From: PALSA-505 sp036502085
GTDB lineage: Bacteria; Actinomycetota; Actinomycetes; Streptosporangiales; Streptosporangiaceae
Reading direction: 5' to 3'
Length of the DNA stretch: 64,000 nt
Assembly: GCA_036502085.1 (NCBI GenBank)
Contig: DASXZD010000023.1
Location: 21,230 to 85,229 of the forward strand
Shown here: positions 52,822 to 60,872 of the stretch, in pieces
Position numbering within the stretch: the stretch's first letter is position 1
Layout of the letters: every line of letters starts with the position of its first letter
The notes under the pieces: generated by a model
The model's database searches: none
Told to the model about the DNA's origin: nothing
Seen by the model: the letters and a program-made list of their open reading frames with translations, nothing else
Translations under genes and position numbers: made by a program

Positions 52822-53673
52822 CTACTCCAGTTGCTGAGCGATGTGGTTGAGGTAGACGGTCGAGTCGGCGGGCTCTAGCGCTGCGTCACCCGCGCGAACG
52901 AAGGATTGAACGTAGGCGTTGACTGACTCCGTTTTGCTCACCTCCTCGATCGCGTAATCGGTTTCGGTATAGACGATGCTGGGCTCATCATCGGGCAGGT
53001 CAAAGATGTTGACGGGCGAGAGCAGCCCAGCGGGCGGCCCGTCCGCGAAGCGCTGGATCCGCAACTCGACGTTGGGCCGGCGGCTCATCTCGACGAGATG
53101 CTCGATCTGCTCCCGCCGGTCTTCTCTCGTGCCCCACCGGTAGGTCAGCGACGCCTCGGTGATCACGGCGACCAGGCGAGGGGCGGTTCCGTCGCTCCGG
53201 TCCAGGATGGCCTGCCGCCGGTGTCGGCTCTCCAGGGCGCGGCGCCGCCAGGCCGGCGGACGCGGCCCGGTCCGCATGAATGCTTCCATGTAGTCCGCCG
53301 TCTGCAGCAGGGCCGGCAGGACGAGGGGCATGAAGACGCGGATCTGGGTGGCATCGTTCTCGAATCCAGGGAATTCGTTCTCGAAGATCTCCGGGTAGTC
53401 GCGCCACCACGGCCGGACCCGGGCCTGGACGGCGAGGTCCTCGATCTCTTCCTTCTCGGGGCTTTCCACGCCGTAGATCCGCAGCAGGTCGCGGATGTCG
53501 CTCATCTCCGGGCGTTTCCACTGGTTGGCCTCGAATCGGCCGACCTTGCCGCGGCCCCAGTCCAGGATGTCGCAGACGTGGTTGGCCGTGTGCCCGTTTT
53601 GCCCGCGGAGCGTCGCCAGTCGACGGGACAGCCGGCGCTTCGCCACCGTGGCGCCGTAGCCGTCGTCACTCAT
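52822..53673 (-). CDS. XRE-family regulator with DUF5753 domain
   Basis: A 283-residue DNA-binding protein of the WhiJ-like group. The N-terminal HTH (KRRLSRRLATLRGQNGHTANHVCDIL, RGKVGRFEANQWKRPEMSDI) is followed by a DUF5753 sensor domain (EFPGFENDATQIRVFMPLVLPALLQTADYMEAFM, ... IVYTETDYAIEEVS). The ATG at 53673 has GGAGG 7 nt upstream; the longer frame to 53733 runs into the promoter. It pairs with the adjacent DUF397 gene and probably with the ATPase gene downstream through shared operators. Confidence 0.92.
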   Translation of the reverse strand: MSDDGYGATVAKRRLSRRLATLRGQNGHTANHVCDILDWGRGKVGRFEANQWKRPEMSDIRDLLRIYGVESPEKEEIEDLAVQARVRPWWRDYPEIFENEFPGFENDATQIRVFMPLVLPALLQTADYMEAFMRTGPRPPAWRRRALESRHRRQAILDRSDGTAPRLVAVITEASLTYRWGTREDRREQIEHLVEMSRRPNVELRIQRFADGPPAGLLSPVNIFDLPDDEPSIVYTETDYAIEEVSKTESVNAYVQSFVRAGDAALEPADSTVYLNHIAQQLE

Positions 53674-53722
53674 CTGTGGTCCTCCTTGACACGGTGACGC
53701 TTTCAGTATAGCGCTACCTAAG

Positions 53723-53735
53723 TTGTGATTCACAA
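53723..53735. promoter_or_regulatory. Operator palindrome at XRE-gene promoter
   Basis: TTGTGATTCACAA: 13-nt perfect palindrome 50-62 nt upstream of the XRE start, in an AT-rich promoter region with GTATAGCGCTA beside it. Core shared with the ATPase promoter site at 52138-52148. Confidence 0.65.
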
Positions 53736-53964
53736 AGTTTGTTGTTGTTCGCGAAGGGCAAGAGCGCGGCTATTCTGCGATTTGCGATGGTCACTGTCGG
53801 GTCACGATTGGGGCCACAGGCTTGCGCCGAAGCGGCGCGGCTATGTGGGCATATGTGACCATTCATCGGATTAACCGAGAAGTCCGTTATGTAGCGTTAA
53901 GCGGGTATTTCCGGCAACGGTGCAGCCGCGCGCAACCGGACGACGCGCGGTGCGGCGGGCGATG

Positions 53965-54222
53965 CTACTGGGCTGCGTCGTCGAACTCGCCGCCCTGGGC
54001 ACCGTCGAGGAAACACTCCCATTCGTTGCGGTCGTAGACGAGCACCCGGCCGTCCGGGTCGTCGGCCACCCGCATGAGGATCCACTCGTCGCCACCTCCC
54101 GATGAGGGAGGAACGAACGCGATCTCGATGGAGCCGTCGCCGGCTCCGGAACGCTGCCAGGCCTGAGCCTGGACGTCGACGCCAAGCTCCTCCACGGTGG
54201 GCTTGCCGGGGGGCTTGGTCAT
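53965..54222 (-). CDS. DUF397-like small acidic protein
   Basis: An 85-residue protein starting MTKPPGKPTVEELGVDVQAQAWQRS. Its C-terminal half (GGDEWILMRVADDPDGRVLVYDRNEWECFLDGAQGGEFDD, in two parts) resembles the DUF397 end that aligns with an EWxxFxxGxxxGEF pattern. No strong ribosome binding site is seen at 54222. It follows the DUF574 methyltransferase gene on the same strand by 37 nt, so it is probably its operon partner, and gives the locus a second DUF397-type protein. Confidence 0.75.
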   Translation of the reverse strand: MTKPPGKPTVEELGVDVQAQAWQRSGAGDGSIEIAFVPPSSGGGDEWILMRVADDPDGRVLVYDRNEWECFLDGAQGGEFDDAAQ

Positions 54223-54259
54223 GGCACGGTCGCCGGCTCGGGATTCACGTCGCGGCCGG

Positions 54260-55090
54260 TCACGCGCGCCGGGCGACGCCGCAGTACACGACGCGCGAGC
54301 CGTCGGTGTCGGCCGCCTCGGGGTCATCAGCGCCCCACACGCCCACGTAGGTGACGGCGGCTTCGGCCGCGCCTTCATAGGGCAGCGTGATCTCCAGCCC
54401 GTCGAAGAGCCGTGTCACCTCCTCGAGCGTCCGCAGGTAGATCTGCTCGCTAGCGCCCTTGTACGTGTCGTAGATGGCCTGCACCGAGCGCGGCGGCAGC
54501 CGGTCGGCGGTGGCGTGCGAGAGCGCCAGGTAGCTGCCGGCCGGCAGCGCGCTCGCATACCGCTTCACCAGGCCCCACGGGTCGGACCCGTCGGCCACGA
54601 AGTGCAGCACGGCCGTCATCAGCAGTCCGACCGGCTGGCTGAAGTCGATCATGGTCCGCAGGGCCGGATCATCCAGCACGGCGTCGGGATCGCGCATGTC
54701 GGCGGTGATGATGCTGGCGTCCAGCACGTTCTCGAGCAGTTGCGCCGACAGCATCCGCACCATCGGATCATGGTCCACGTACATGACCCGCGCCCCGGGG
54801 ATCACCTGACGCACCGACTCGTGCGTGTTCCCCTGGGTCGGCAGGCCGGAGCCGACATCAATGAACTGGCTGATGCCTTGCTCTCGCGCCATCCAGCGGG
54901 CCGCGCGCTGGTGGAAGCCGCGGTTCGCCCAGGCGGCGTCGTACAGATCGGGCAGAGCGGCCTTGAGCTTCTCGCCGGCGATCCGGTCCACCTCGTAGTT
55001 GGCGGTGCCGCCCAGGTAGTAGTCGTACAGCCGCGCAGGGCTCGGCGTGGTGATGTCCACGCCAGGGGGAGCCTGCTCCGCCTCGGTCAT
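54260..55090 (-). CDS. SAM-dependent methyltransferase, DUF574 family
   Basis: A 276-residue protein of the actinobacterial DUF574 (Methyltransf_19) family: TPSPARLYDYYLGGTANYEVD, RAARWMAREQGISQFIDVGSGLPT followed by QGNTHESV, and YVDHDPMVRMLSAQLL. The many paralogues in streptomycetes often neighbour XRE/DUF397 genes, as here. Target unknown. The ATG at 55090 has GGAGG 5 nt upstream, preferred over ATGs 12-15 nt earlier. Confidence 0.92.
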   Translation of the reverse strand: MTEAEQAPPGVDITTPSPARLYDYYLGGTANYEVDRIAGEKLKAALPDLYDAAWANRGFHQRAARWMAREQGISQFIDVGSGLPTQGNTHESVRQVIPGARVMYVDHDPMVRMLSAQLLENVLDASIITADMRDPDAVLDDPALRTMIDFSQPVGLLMTAVLHFVADGSDPWGLVKRYASALPAGSYLALSHATADRLPPRSVQAIYDTYKGASEQIYLRTLEEVTRLFDGLEITLPYEGAAEAAVTYVGVWGADDPEAADTDGSRVVYCGVARRA

Positions 55091-55199
55091 CAAATCCTCC
55101 ATCAATCAATGCTTCAGGTCATAGTGAGACCGGTCTTGAATAAGTCTCAGTCTTACACGCCGCGCGTGACGTACAGGACGCGGTGAGTGAGGTCGCTGG

Positions 55200-55706
55200 T
55201 CACCGGGACAAAGCCGGATAGCGGCCGCGGAAGCGGATCAGCGGGTCGGCCGAGTCCGACACATAAGGGACGTCCATCACGCGGGCCATGACGACCAGAT
55301 GATCTCCCGCCGGAATCAGCCGGTCGACCTCGCAATCGAGGGCGGCGAGGCCGCCGTCGGGGATCAGCGCGCCCGACCGCGCGCCGCGGGTGTGCGGCAC
55401 GCCGTCGAGCAGCAGCCTAGCCCCGGGGCGCCCCGCGGCCGCGAAGCGGCCGGCCAGCATGCGCTGCTCCGCAGCGAGCAGGGTCACGGCGAACGTGTCC
55501 ACCCGGAAGACGACCTCGGCCGGGTAGGACGCGGCCATCAGCGCGACCAGGACCAGTGGCGGATCCTCTGATACCGGGCAGAACGTGCTGACCGTCGTCC
55601 CGATGTCATCCCGGCCGTCGGCGATCGTCATCAGCGCGACGCCCGCTGCGACCCCGGTGAGCGCCGCGTGCAAAGCTGCGGGGCCGGCCGCGTACCGTTC
55701 GGTCAC
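55200..55706 (-). CDS. Flavin reductase-like FMN-binding protein
   Basis: A 168-residue split-barrel flavoprotein: GVAAGVALMTIADGRDDIGTTVSTFCPVSEDPPLVLVAL and TFAVTLLAAEQRMLAGRFA are typical of the flavin reductase domain that supplies FMNH2 to monooxygenases. GTG start overlaps the sppA stop (GTGA). No partner monooxygenase is adjacent. Confidence 0.87.
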   Translation of the reverse strand: MTERYAAGPAALHAALTGVAAGVALMTIADGRDDIGTTVSTFCPVSEDPPLVLVALMAASYPAEVVFRVDTFAVTLLAAEQRMLAGRFAAAGRPGARLLLDGVPHTRGARSGALIPDGGLAALDCEVDRLIPAGDHLVVMARVMDVPYVSDSADPLIRFRGRYPALSR

Positions 55707-57481
55707 TCGATCTTCCAGCTACCCGGCAGCATGAGCGGTCCGAACGGCGGCAAGCCGGCTCGGGCCGCGAGCGCGGACACCGGGCCCCAGGCTTCGGCGA
55801 AGCCGGGCAGGGCGGCGGCCGCGTGCTCGCTGGAGCTCGGCGGGCGCAGCCGGTCCAGCGGGCCGGTGCGCGGGTAGAGGCGCACCGGGGCATCGCCGGA
55901 TAGACCGGCCCGGCTGCGGGCGTGCGCCGCCGCGGTCTCGAGGCCGCCGAGCTCGTCGACCAGGCCGTGGCCGACCGCGTCGGCGCCGGTCCACACCCGG
56001 CCGCGCGCCACCGCGTCCACCTGCTCGGCCGTCATCCGCCGGCCCTGCGCCACCTTGCCGGTGAAGTCCGCGTAGATCCGGTCGAGCCAGCTGTTGATCC
56101 GGCCCCACTCCTCCTCGCTGAACGGGCGGGTGGGGGTGAACATCGTCGCGTGCGCACCTTCGGCGACCGCGTCGGTGCTGATGCCGGCCCGGCCGAGCAG
56201 CTCGCGGACCACAGGCTTGGCGAAGATCACGCCGATCGATCCGGTCAGCGTGCCCGGCTGGGCGACGATGACGTCGGCGGCCATCGAGATGAAGTAGCCG
56301 CCGGACGCCGCCACGTCGCCCATCGACGCGATCACCGGCTTGCCGATGCCGCGGGCCCGCACGACCTCGCGCCAGATGGTGTCGGAGGCCACGTAGGAGC
56401 CGCCGGGGCTGTTCACCCGCAGCAGGATCGCCTGCACCTTGTCATCCTTGGCCGCGGTGCGCAGCGCGGACGCGATCGTGTCCGAGCCCATCGCGCTGCC
56501 GGATAGCGGGCCGCGGCCGCTGCGGCCGCTCCTGATCGGTCCCGACGCGTGGATCAGCGCGACGTACCGCTCCTTGGGGTTGGGCAGCGTGCGGACCCGC
56601 CGGGCCAGCATGTGCGACCGCCGGTAGCGGGCGAGATACTGCAGTGTGGCGTCCCGCCCGGCCCGCTTGCGCACCCAGGCGTACACCTCGTCGCGGTAGC
56701 CGAGCGCGTCCACCAGGCGCTCTTCGAGCGCTTCGGCGGCCAGGAACGGGCCGCGGTCGATCAGCGCCCTGGCCTGCTGCGCGTCGATGCCGCGGCGGCC
56801 GGCGATGGCCGCCGTGAGCTGCTCGGTGATCGAGGCGGCAAGCCGCTCGTTGGCCTCACGAGACGGGCCGGTGAACCCGTCTTCGGTCATCATCTCGGCC
56901 GCCGACTTGTACTCGTGCCGCTTGCCGACCTCGTAGTCCACGCCCAGCCGGTCCATCGCCGAGCGCAGGAACACGTGCTGGACCGCGACGCCGGTCAGGC
57001 CCAGGTCGCCCGATGGCTGCAGGAAGATCTGGTCGAACGCGGTGGCCAGGTAGTAGGGCAGGTTGCCCGACGAGAAGTCGCCGAACGACTCCGCCCAGGC
57101 CACGGTGAGCTTACCGCTGCGGCCGAACTCCTCGATCGCGTCGCGCAGCTCCTGCACCAGGCCGAGCCCCATCCGGCGCCCGCCGAGCCGGACGACGAGC
57201 GCCTTGACCCGGTCGTCGGTGCGGGCCCGCCGCAGGCCGTCGAGCAGTTCGGCCAGCCGGGACCTGCGCATGGTCAGCAGCGCGGACACCGGGTCGGACG
57301 GAGGGCCCTCAGCGAGACCTTCGGTCAGGTCGAGTTCCAGGATGAGCGGTGCGGTCCACCGCTTGGAGAGGCCGCCGATCCGGCTCGTGAGGTCGGTGAT
57401 GCTGGCCAGGCCGGCGCTGCTGCCGGCAAGGTCGGCGGTTTCGCTGGTGTCGGGGGCGTCAGTCGGGGTGGCGTCGGGCAT
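55703..57481 (-). CDS. sppA: Signal peptide peptidase SppA (protease IV-like, long form)
   Basis: A 592-residue S49 serine protease with the tandem-domain architecture of E. coli SppA. The first domain has the general-base Lys region KRHEYKSAAEMMTEDGF (about residue 190); the second has the nucleophile GDVAASGGYFISMAAD (Ser about 395) after ILLRVNSPGGSYVASDTIW. It degrades cleaved signal peptides at the membrane. No N-terminal anchor helix is evident, unlike E. coli SppA, so membrane association is uncertain. Coupled to the flavin reductase gene by a 4-nt overlap. Confidence 0.92.
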   Translation of the reverse strand: MPDATPTDAPDTSETADLAGSSAGLASITDLTSRIGGLSKRWTAPLILELDLTEGLAEGPPSDPVSALLTMRRSRLAELLDGLRRARTDDRVKALVVRLGGRRMGLGLVQELRDAIEEFGRSGKLTVAWAESFGDFSSGNLPYYLATAFDQIFLQPSGDLGLTGVAVQHVFLRSAMDRLGVDYEVGKRHEYKSAAEMMTEDGFTGPSREANERLAASITEQLTAAIAGRRGIDAQQARALIDRGPFLAAEALEERLVDALGYRDEVYAWVRKRAGRDATLQYLARYRRSHMLARRVRTLPNPKERYVALIHASGPIRSGRSGRGPLSGSAMGSDTIASALRTAAKDDKVQAILLRVNSPGGSYVASDTIWREVVRARGIGKPVIASMGDVAASGGYFISMAADVIVAQPGTLTGSIGVIFAKPVVRELLGRAGISTDAVAEGAHATMFTPTRPFSEEEWGRINSWLDRIYADFTGKVAQGRRMTAEQVDAVARGRVWTGADAVGHGLVDELGGLETAAAHARSRAGLSGDAPVRLYPRTGPLDRLRPPSSSEHAAAALPGFAEAWGPVSALAARAGLPPFGPLMLPGSWKIE

Positions 57482-57577
57482 GCGCCCAGCTTACGGCGGC
57501 CGGTACCGCGCGATCCGCCCCCATCCCGCGCGTCATGCCCGCGGCCGGCCGGCGCCGGGTCCGCTATCGTCGCCGAT

Positions 57578-58468
57578 GTGGCCGAGCAGGACGGAGATGG
57601 CTGGTCCCGCTGCCGCCAGGGACACGTGCACTGGGGCCGGTTCGGCGCGGTCGGCCTGCTGGCCTACACCGCTGACTCTGCCGGCGGCGGGTCGGCCGCG
57701 GCACCGGGCGATACCCGGGTACTCCTGGTCCGGCGCAGCCGGTGGGGCCAGCACGGCGGCACGTGGGGGCCGCCCGGCGGAGCACGGGACAGCGACGAGC
57801 CCGGCCTCGCCGCCGCGCTGCGCGAGGCGGCGGAGGAGTGCGGCCTGCCGCCCGGCGGGGTGCAGGTCACCGGCATGCTGCTCGACGACCACGGCGGCTG
57901 GTCGTACCGGACCTATGTCGCCGCGGCCGACGCGCTGTTCGGAGTGCGCGCGGCCAGCTCGGAGATCACCGAGGCCGCCTGGGTGGCGGCCGGCCGGGTC
58001 GCGTCGCTGCGGCTGCATCCCGGGTTCGGCGAGCGCTGGCCGCTGCTACGCGAGGCCCTCGCGCCGGTCTGGCTCATCGTGGATGCGGCGAACGTGATGG
58101 GTGCCAGGCCGGATGGCTGGTGGCGGGATCGCGCCGCCGCCGCGGTGCGGCTGCATGACCAGCTTTCATCATTTTCCGAACGGGGAGTCGCCGGTCTTCC
58201 CGACACGCTGGGGCTGCCGGGCCTTGATCGCTGGTTTCCGGGCGTCGTGCTCGTCGTCGAGGGGGCGGCGAAGGCGGCGGCCTTCGATCCGGCGGCTCGG
58301 CTGACGGTCGTGCGCGCTCAGGGGTCGGGCGACGACGCGATCGTCGCGCAGGCGCGGTCGCTGCCGGGCCGCAGGCTGGTGGTCACCGCGGACCGGGAGC
58401 TGCGTAGCCGGTGTGTATCGGCCGGCGCTTCGGTGACCGGGCCGGGCTGGCTGCTCGGCCTGCTCTGA
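57578..58468 (+). CDS. Nudix hydrolase - NYN (PIN-like nuclease) fusion protein
   Basis: A 296-residue two-domain protein. The N-terminal Nudix domain carries a complete box: G-x5-E-x7-REAAEECGL at about residues 67-90. The C-terminal NYN-like domain starts PVWLIVDAANVMGARPDGWW (about 165) and has acidic residues VVLVVEG, GSGDDAIVAQA and VVTADRELRSRC, the pattern of YacP/NYN RNases. Together this suggests cleaning of a nucleotide or RNA cap coupled to RNA cleavage, but the substrate is unknown. GTG start with TATCGT 7 nt upstream suggests a leaderless message. Divergent from sppA. Confidence 0.85.
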   Translation: MAEQDGDGWSRCRQGHVHWGRFGAVGLLAYTADSAGGGSAAAPGDTRVLLVRRSRWGQHGGTWGPPGGARDSDEPGLAAALREAAEECGLPPGGVQVTGMLLDDHGGWSYRTYVAAADALFGVRAASSEITEAAWVAAGRVASLRLHPGFGERWPLLREALAPVWLIVDAANVMGARPDGWWRDRAAAAVRLHDQLSSFSERGVAGLPDTLGLPGLDRWFPGVVLVVEGAAKAAAFDPAARLTVVRAQGSGDDAIVAQARSLPGRRLVVTADRELRSRCVSAGASVTGPGWLLGLL

Positions 58469-58482
58469 CGCCTGCTGCTCTG

Positions 58483-58632
58483 GCGGGACCGCAGCACGGC
58501 GCCGATTACGGTGATGCCCAGCAGGCCGGCCACCTCGCGAGAGGCGTTCAGCAGCGCCGACGCGACGCCTGACCGGTCGGCGGGCATCGGCTGCAGGACC
58601 GAGTTGGTCAGCGGCGCGTCGACCCGGCCCAG
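58483..58632 (-). pseudogene. Remnant of a DHA2-type MFS transporter
   Basis: In one minus-strand frame about 50 codons read LGRVDAPLTNSVLQPMPADR then SGVASALLNASREVAGLLGI and TVIGAVLRSR, the last-but-one helix region of DHA2 drug exporters. No transporter sequence is found before or after it; downstream the frame runs antisense into the Nudix-NYN gene. I read it as a fragment left from a deleted gene. The remaining spacer to 58908 holds hairpin element 4 and GC-rich sequence without other features. Confidence 0.65.
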
Positions 58633-58671
58633 CCGTGGTCACGGCCGTCGCCGCCACTCTCGGCATCCCGT

Positions 58672-58716
58672 CATGATCCCGAAGCGTTAGTAGCGCTACT
58701 AACGCTTCGCGCTAAG
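58672..58716. repeat. Intergenic hairpin element 4 (CATGATNNNGAAG family)
   Basis: A perfect 30-bp palindrome with no loop (58680-58709), preceded by CATGATCCCGAAG and followed by CGCTAAG, the same outer words as element 1 at 2691. The stem sequence differs. Confidence 0.88.
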
Positions 58717-58908
58717 CCCCGGGCAAGCTCACGGGGGGCCTAGCGGGCCCGGGTACCAGCTCAGGGGGCGGGGCTGAGGCGGGGCGGGCGACGAGTGGGT
58801 CTGACCTGGGAGGGGCGGAGTCGAGGTGGAACCGTTCGGAATAATAATGATCTTCCTGCCCTCCCGGCCGGGCTGGCGGTCTGGCGGCAACGGGTACTGT
58901 CCTGTGCG

Positions 58909-59454
58909 ATGAATGGCGCGGCGCGGGAGCAGAGCCAGGCGCGACGATCGCGGGCCGGGCGGCTGCGCGTGGTGGTCGTCGCCGATACGCATGCGCCGCG
59001 GCGCTGGCGGTCCTGCCCGCCGTTGGTTGCGGCGCAGTTGCGGCGGGCCGATCTCATCCTGCACGCTGGCGACGTGTGCACGGCGGCCGTGCTGGACGAA
59101 CTGGCCGGCTACGCGCCGGTGCGGGCGGTACTGGGCAACAATGACGGCCCGGATGTCGCCGCGTGGGGCGCTCCGCAGGCCGCGGAGTTCGACGTCGGCG
59201 GGGTCAGGGTGGCGATGCTGCACGACAGCGGCCAGGCGGCCGGGCGGACGAGGCGGATGCGTCGCAGGTTCCCGGACGCTGAGCTGGTGGTGTTCGGTCA
59301 TTCGCACATCCCGCTCGACCAGACGGCTGACGGGGTGCGCGTGTTCAATCCGGGCTCGCCCACCGACCGCCGCCGTCAGCCGCATGGCACGATCGGCGTG
59401 CTGGCGATCGATGCGGGCCGCCTGCTGACGGCCCGCATCGTCGAGGTCAGCTGA
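58909..59454 (+). CDS. YfcE/MJ0936-type metallophosphoesterase
   Basis: A 181-residue calcineurin-like phosphodiesterase with all metal motifs: ADTHAPRRW (D-x-H), LILHAGDVCT (GD), VLGNNDGPD (GNND), MLHDSGQ and VFGHSHIPLDQ (GHxH), then FNPGSPTDRRR. The substrate in this family is usually a cyclic or phosphodiester nucleotide. The ATG at 58909 is preceded by TACTGT at leaderless spacing; the longer frame to 58795 is unconserved. Confidence 0.9.
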   Translation: MNGAAREQSQARRSRAGRLRVVVVADTHAPRRWRSCPPLVAAQLRRADLILHAGDVCTAAVLDELAGYAPVRAVLGNNDGPDVAAWGAPQAAEFDVGGVRVAMLHDSGQAAGRTRRMRRRFPDAELVVFGHSHIPLDQTADGVRVFNPGSPTDRRRQPHGTIGVLAIDAGRLLTARIVEVS

Positions 59455-59459
59455 GGTTC

Positions 59460-60665
59460 CTAGTGGTTAGGGGTGCCGCAGCTTGAGCTCGCGATCAGGG
59501 CGGCGCCCGCGGCCAGGAAGCCGTACGCCTTGATGTCTTTCTTCGCGGTGGGGTTGGTGCAGAAGTAGCCGGCCTTAGGAGCCGTCGAAGCGGCGAAGAA
59601 CGGCTCGAGGTAGGCGGGGATGTGGTCGCTGGTCGAGGCGTAGCGGACCACATCGTAGACGGTGCGCTGGAACAGGTGCGAGAACGCGGGGTTGATCGCG
59701 CACGACGCGCACGGCGGACTGGGCGGCGGCCAGGGCAGCAGCGGCCTGGTGCCGCCGATCTCGCGCAGGCCGAGCACGCCGTGCTCGTCGCAGCCGAACA
59801 GGTTCTGCCCGGCCGCCGGGGTGCAGGCCGGCGAGCCGGTGCAGGAGGAGTTCGTACAGGCCGCGTCGTGGTAAACCTGCGCAATGTAGTCGGCGACGGA
59901 GTAGGGGACGATCGCCTCGGGGCTGTCGAGCACCGGGTCGATGCCCTGGTTGTCCTGCAGCGCGTTGCCGTTGTCGCTGACGCAGGGACCCGGCGTGATC
60001 GGAGTGCTGCCGCCGAGCGCGGTCAGCCAGAACGCCCTGGTGCCCGAGGAAGCCTGCGGCAGGAACGGCTCGATGGGGGCGTTCTGCCCGCCGACCTTGT
60101 CCCAGTTGGTGATCTTGCACAGGTAGATGTTCTTGAGCTGGGTGCGGGTCAGCGTGGCGGGGGCGTCGGTGCCACCGCTGGCCTGGTCCCTGGCGGCCCA
60201 GGTGACCGCGTCGCCGGCCAGGCTGATGAAGCAGATGCCGCCGGGGGAACACGATGGGTCACTGGTCGCGGGCCCGCGCGAGGAGCCGGCGTAGTCGACG
60301 CAGAAGTCTTTGGGCGCATTCGGGTCGGTGACGCCTGCTTCCAGCGCCGAGATGCCCGCCGAGGAGCCGTCCGGGCGCGGGGTCGCCGGGCAGCCGGCCT
60401 TGGTCGTGATCGGGTCGCCGGTCTGCCCGGTCACCGGGTTGACCGGGTCCCAGCTGTAGAGCAGCGGGGAGGACTTCGCGTGCGCCTTGTTGTAGTCGTG
60501 CGAAAGCTGGTCGAGCAGGAAGCCGATCGTGTCGGAGCCGACGCCCGCCACGTCGGCCGGCCGCGGGGTGACGCCGGCCGGCGGATCGGCCCGCGCGGCC
60601 CCCGCGGGCACCGCGACCAGGGCCAGGGCGGCGGCGACGGCTAGCAGTCTGCGGATGAAGCGCAT
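59460..60665 (-). CDS. PstS-like periplasmic substrate-binding protein
   Basis: A 401-residue secreted protein. Its signal peptide (residues 1-27, ending AGAARADPP) is followed by a substrate-binding fold: DVAGVGSDTIGFLLDQLSHDYN, DYAGSSRGPA, TRTQLKNIYLCKITNWDKVGGQ and RPSSGTRAFW-like QASSGTRAFW, which is the phosphate-binding-like loop of PstS proteins. At least ten cysteines point to disulfides. It has no lipobox and no pstCAB neighbours, so phosphate binding is not assured. AGGGG lies 8 nt before the ATG. Convergent with the phosphoesterase gene (5-nt gap). Confidence 0.8.
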   Translation of the reverse strand: MRFIRRLLAVAAALALVAVPAGAARADPPAGVTPRPADVAGVGSDTIGFLLDQLSHDYNKAHAKSSPLLYSWDPVNPVTGQTGDPITTKAGCPATPRPDGSSAGISALEAGVTDPNAPKDFCVDYAGSSRGPATSDPSCSPGGICFISLAGDAVTWAARDQASGGTDAPATLTRTQLKNIYLCKITNWDKVGGQNAPIEPFLPQASSGTRAFWLTALGGSTPITPGPCVSDNGNALQDNQGIDPVLDSPEAIVPYSVADYIAQVYHDAACTNSSCTGSPACTPAAGQNLFGCDEHGVLGLREIGGTRPLLPWPPPSPPCASCAINPAFSHLFQRTVYDVVRYASTSDHIPAYLEPFFAASTAPKAGYFCTNPTAKKDIKAYGFLAAGAALIASSSCGTPNH

Positions 60666-60872
60666 TCTTTCGTCCCCTCGTAGGGCTTCTGTCGGGGGCA
60701 GCGGTCGCGCGGGGCTTAGCCGGGCAGGTGCGCCGGCAGGTAAGGCCATCTTCACGGGACACGCGTGCAGGGGCAATGACTGATCTGTCGGCGTTTGCCG
60801 GGTAATTGCTGGTTAAGATCATGGTGCCCTGGCCCGTAGAGCCTGTGAAGCCCGTGGAGCAGGGAGGGAGCG

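Noticed and set aside
56549..57577. Upstream extension of the Nudix-NYN frame by about 340 codons
   Set aside because: It runs antisense through sppA; homology starts at the GTG 57578, which has a leaderless-type -10.
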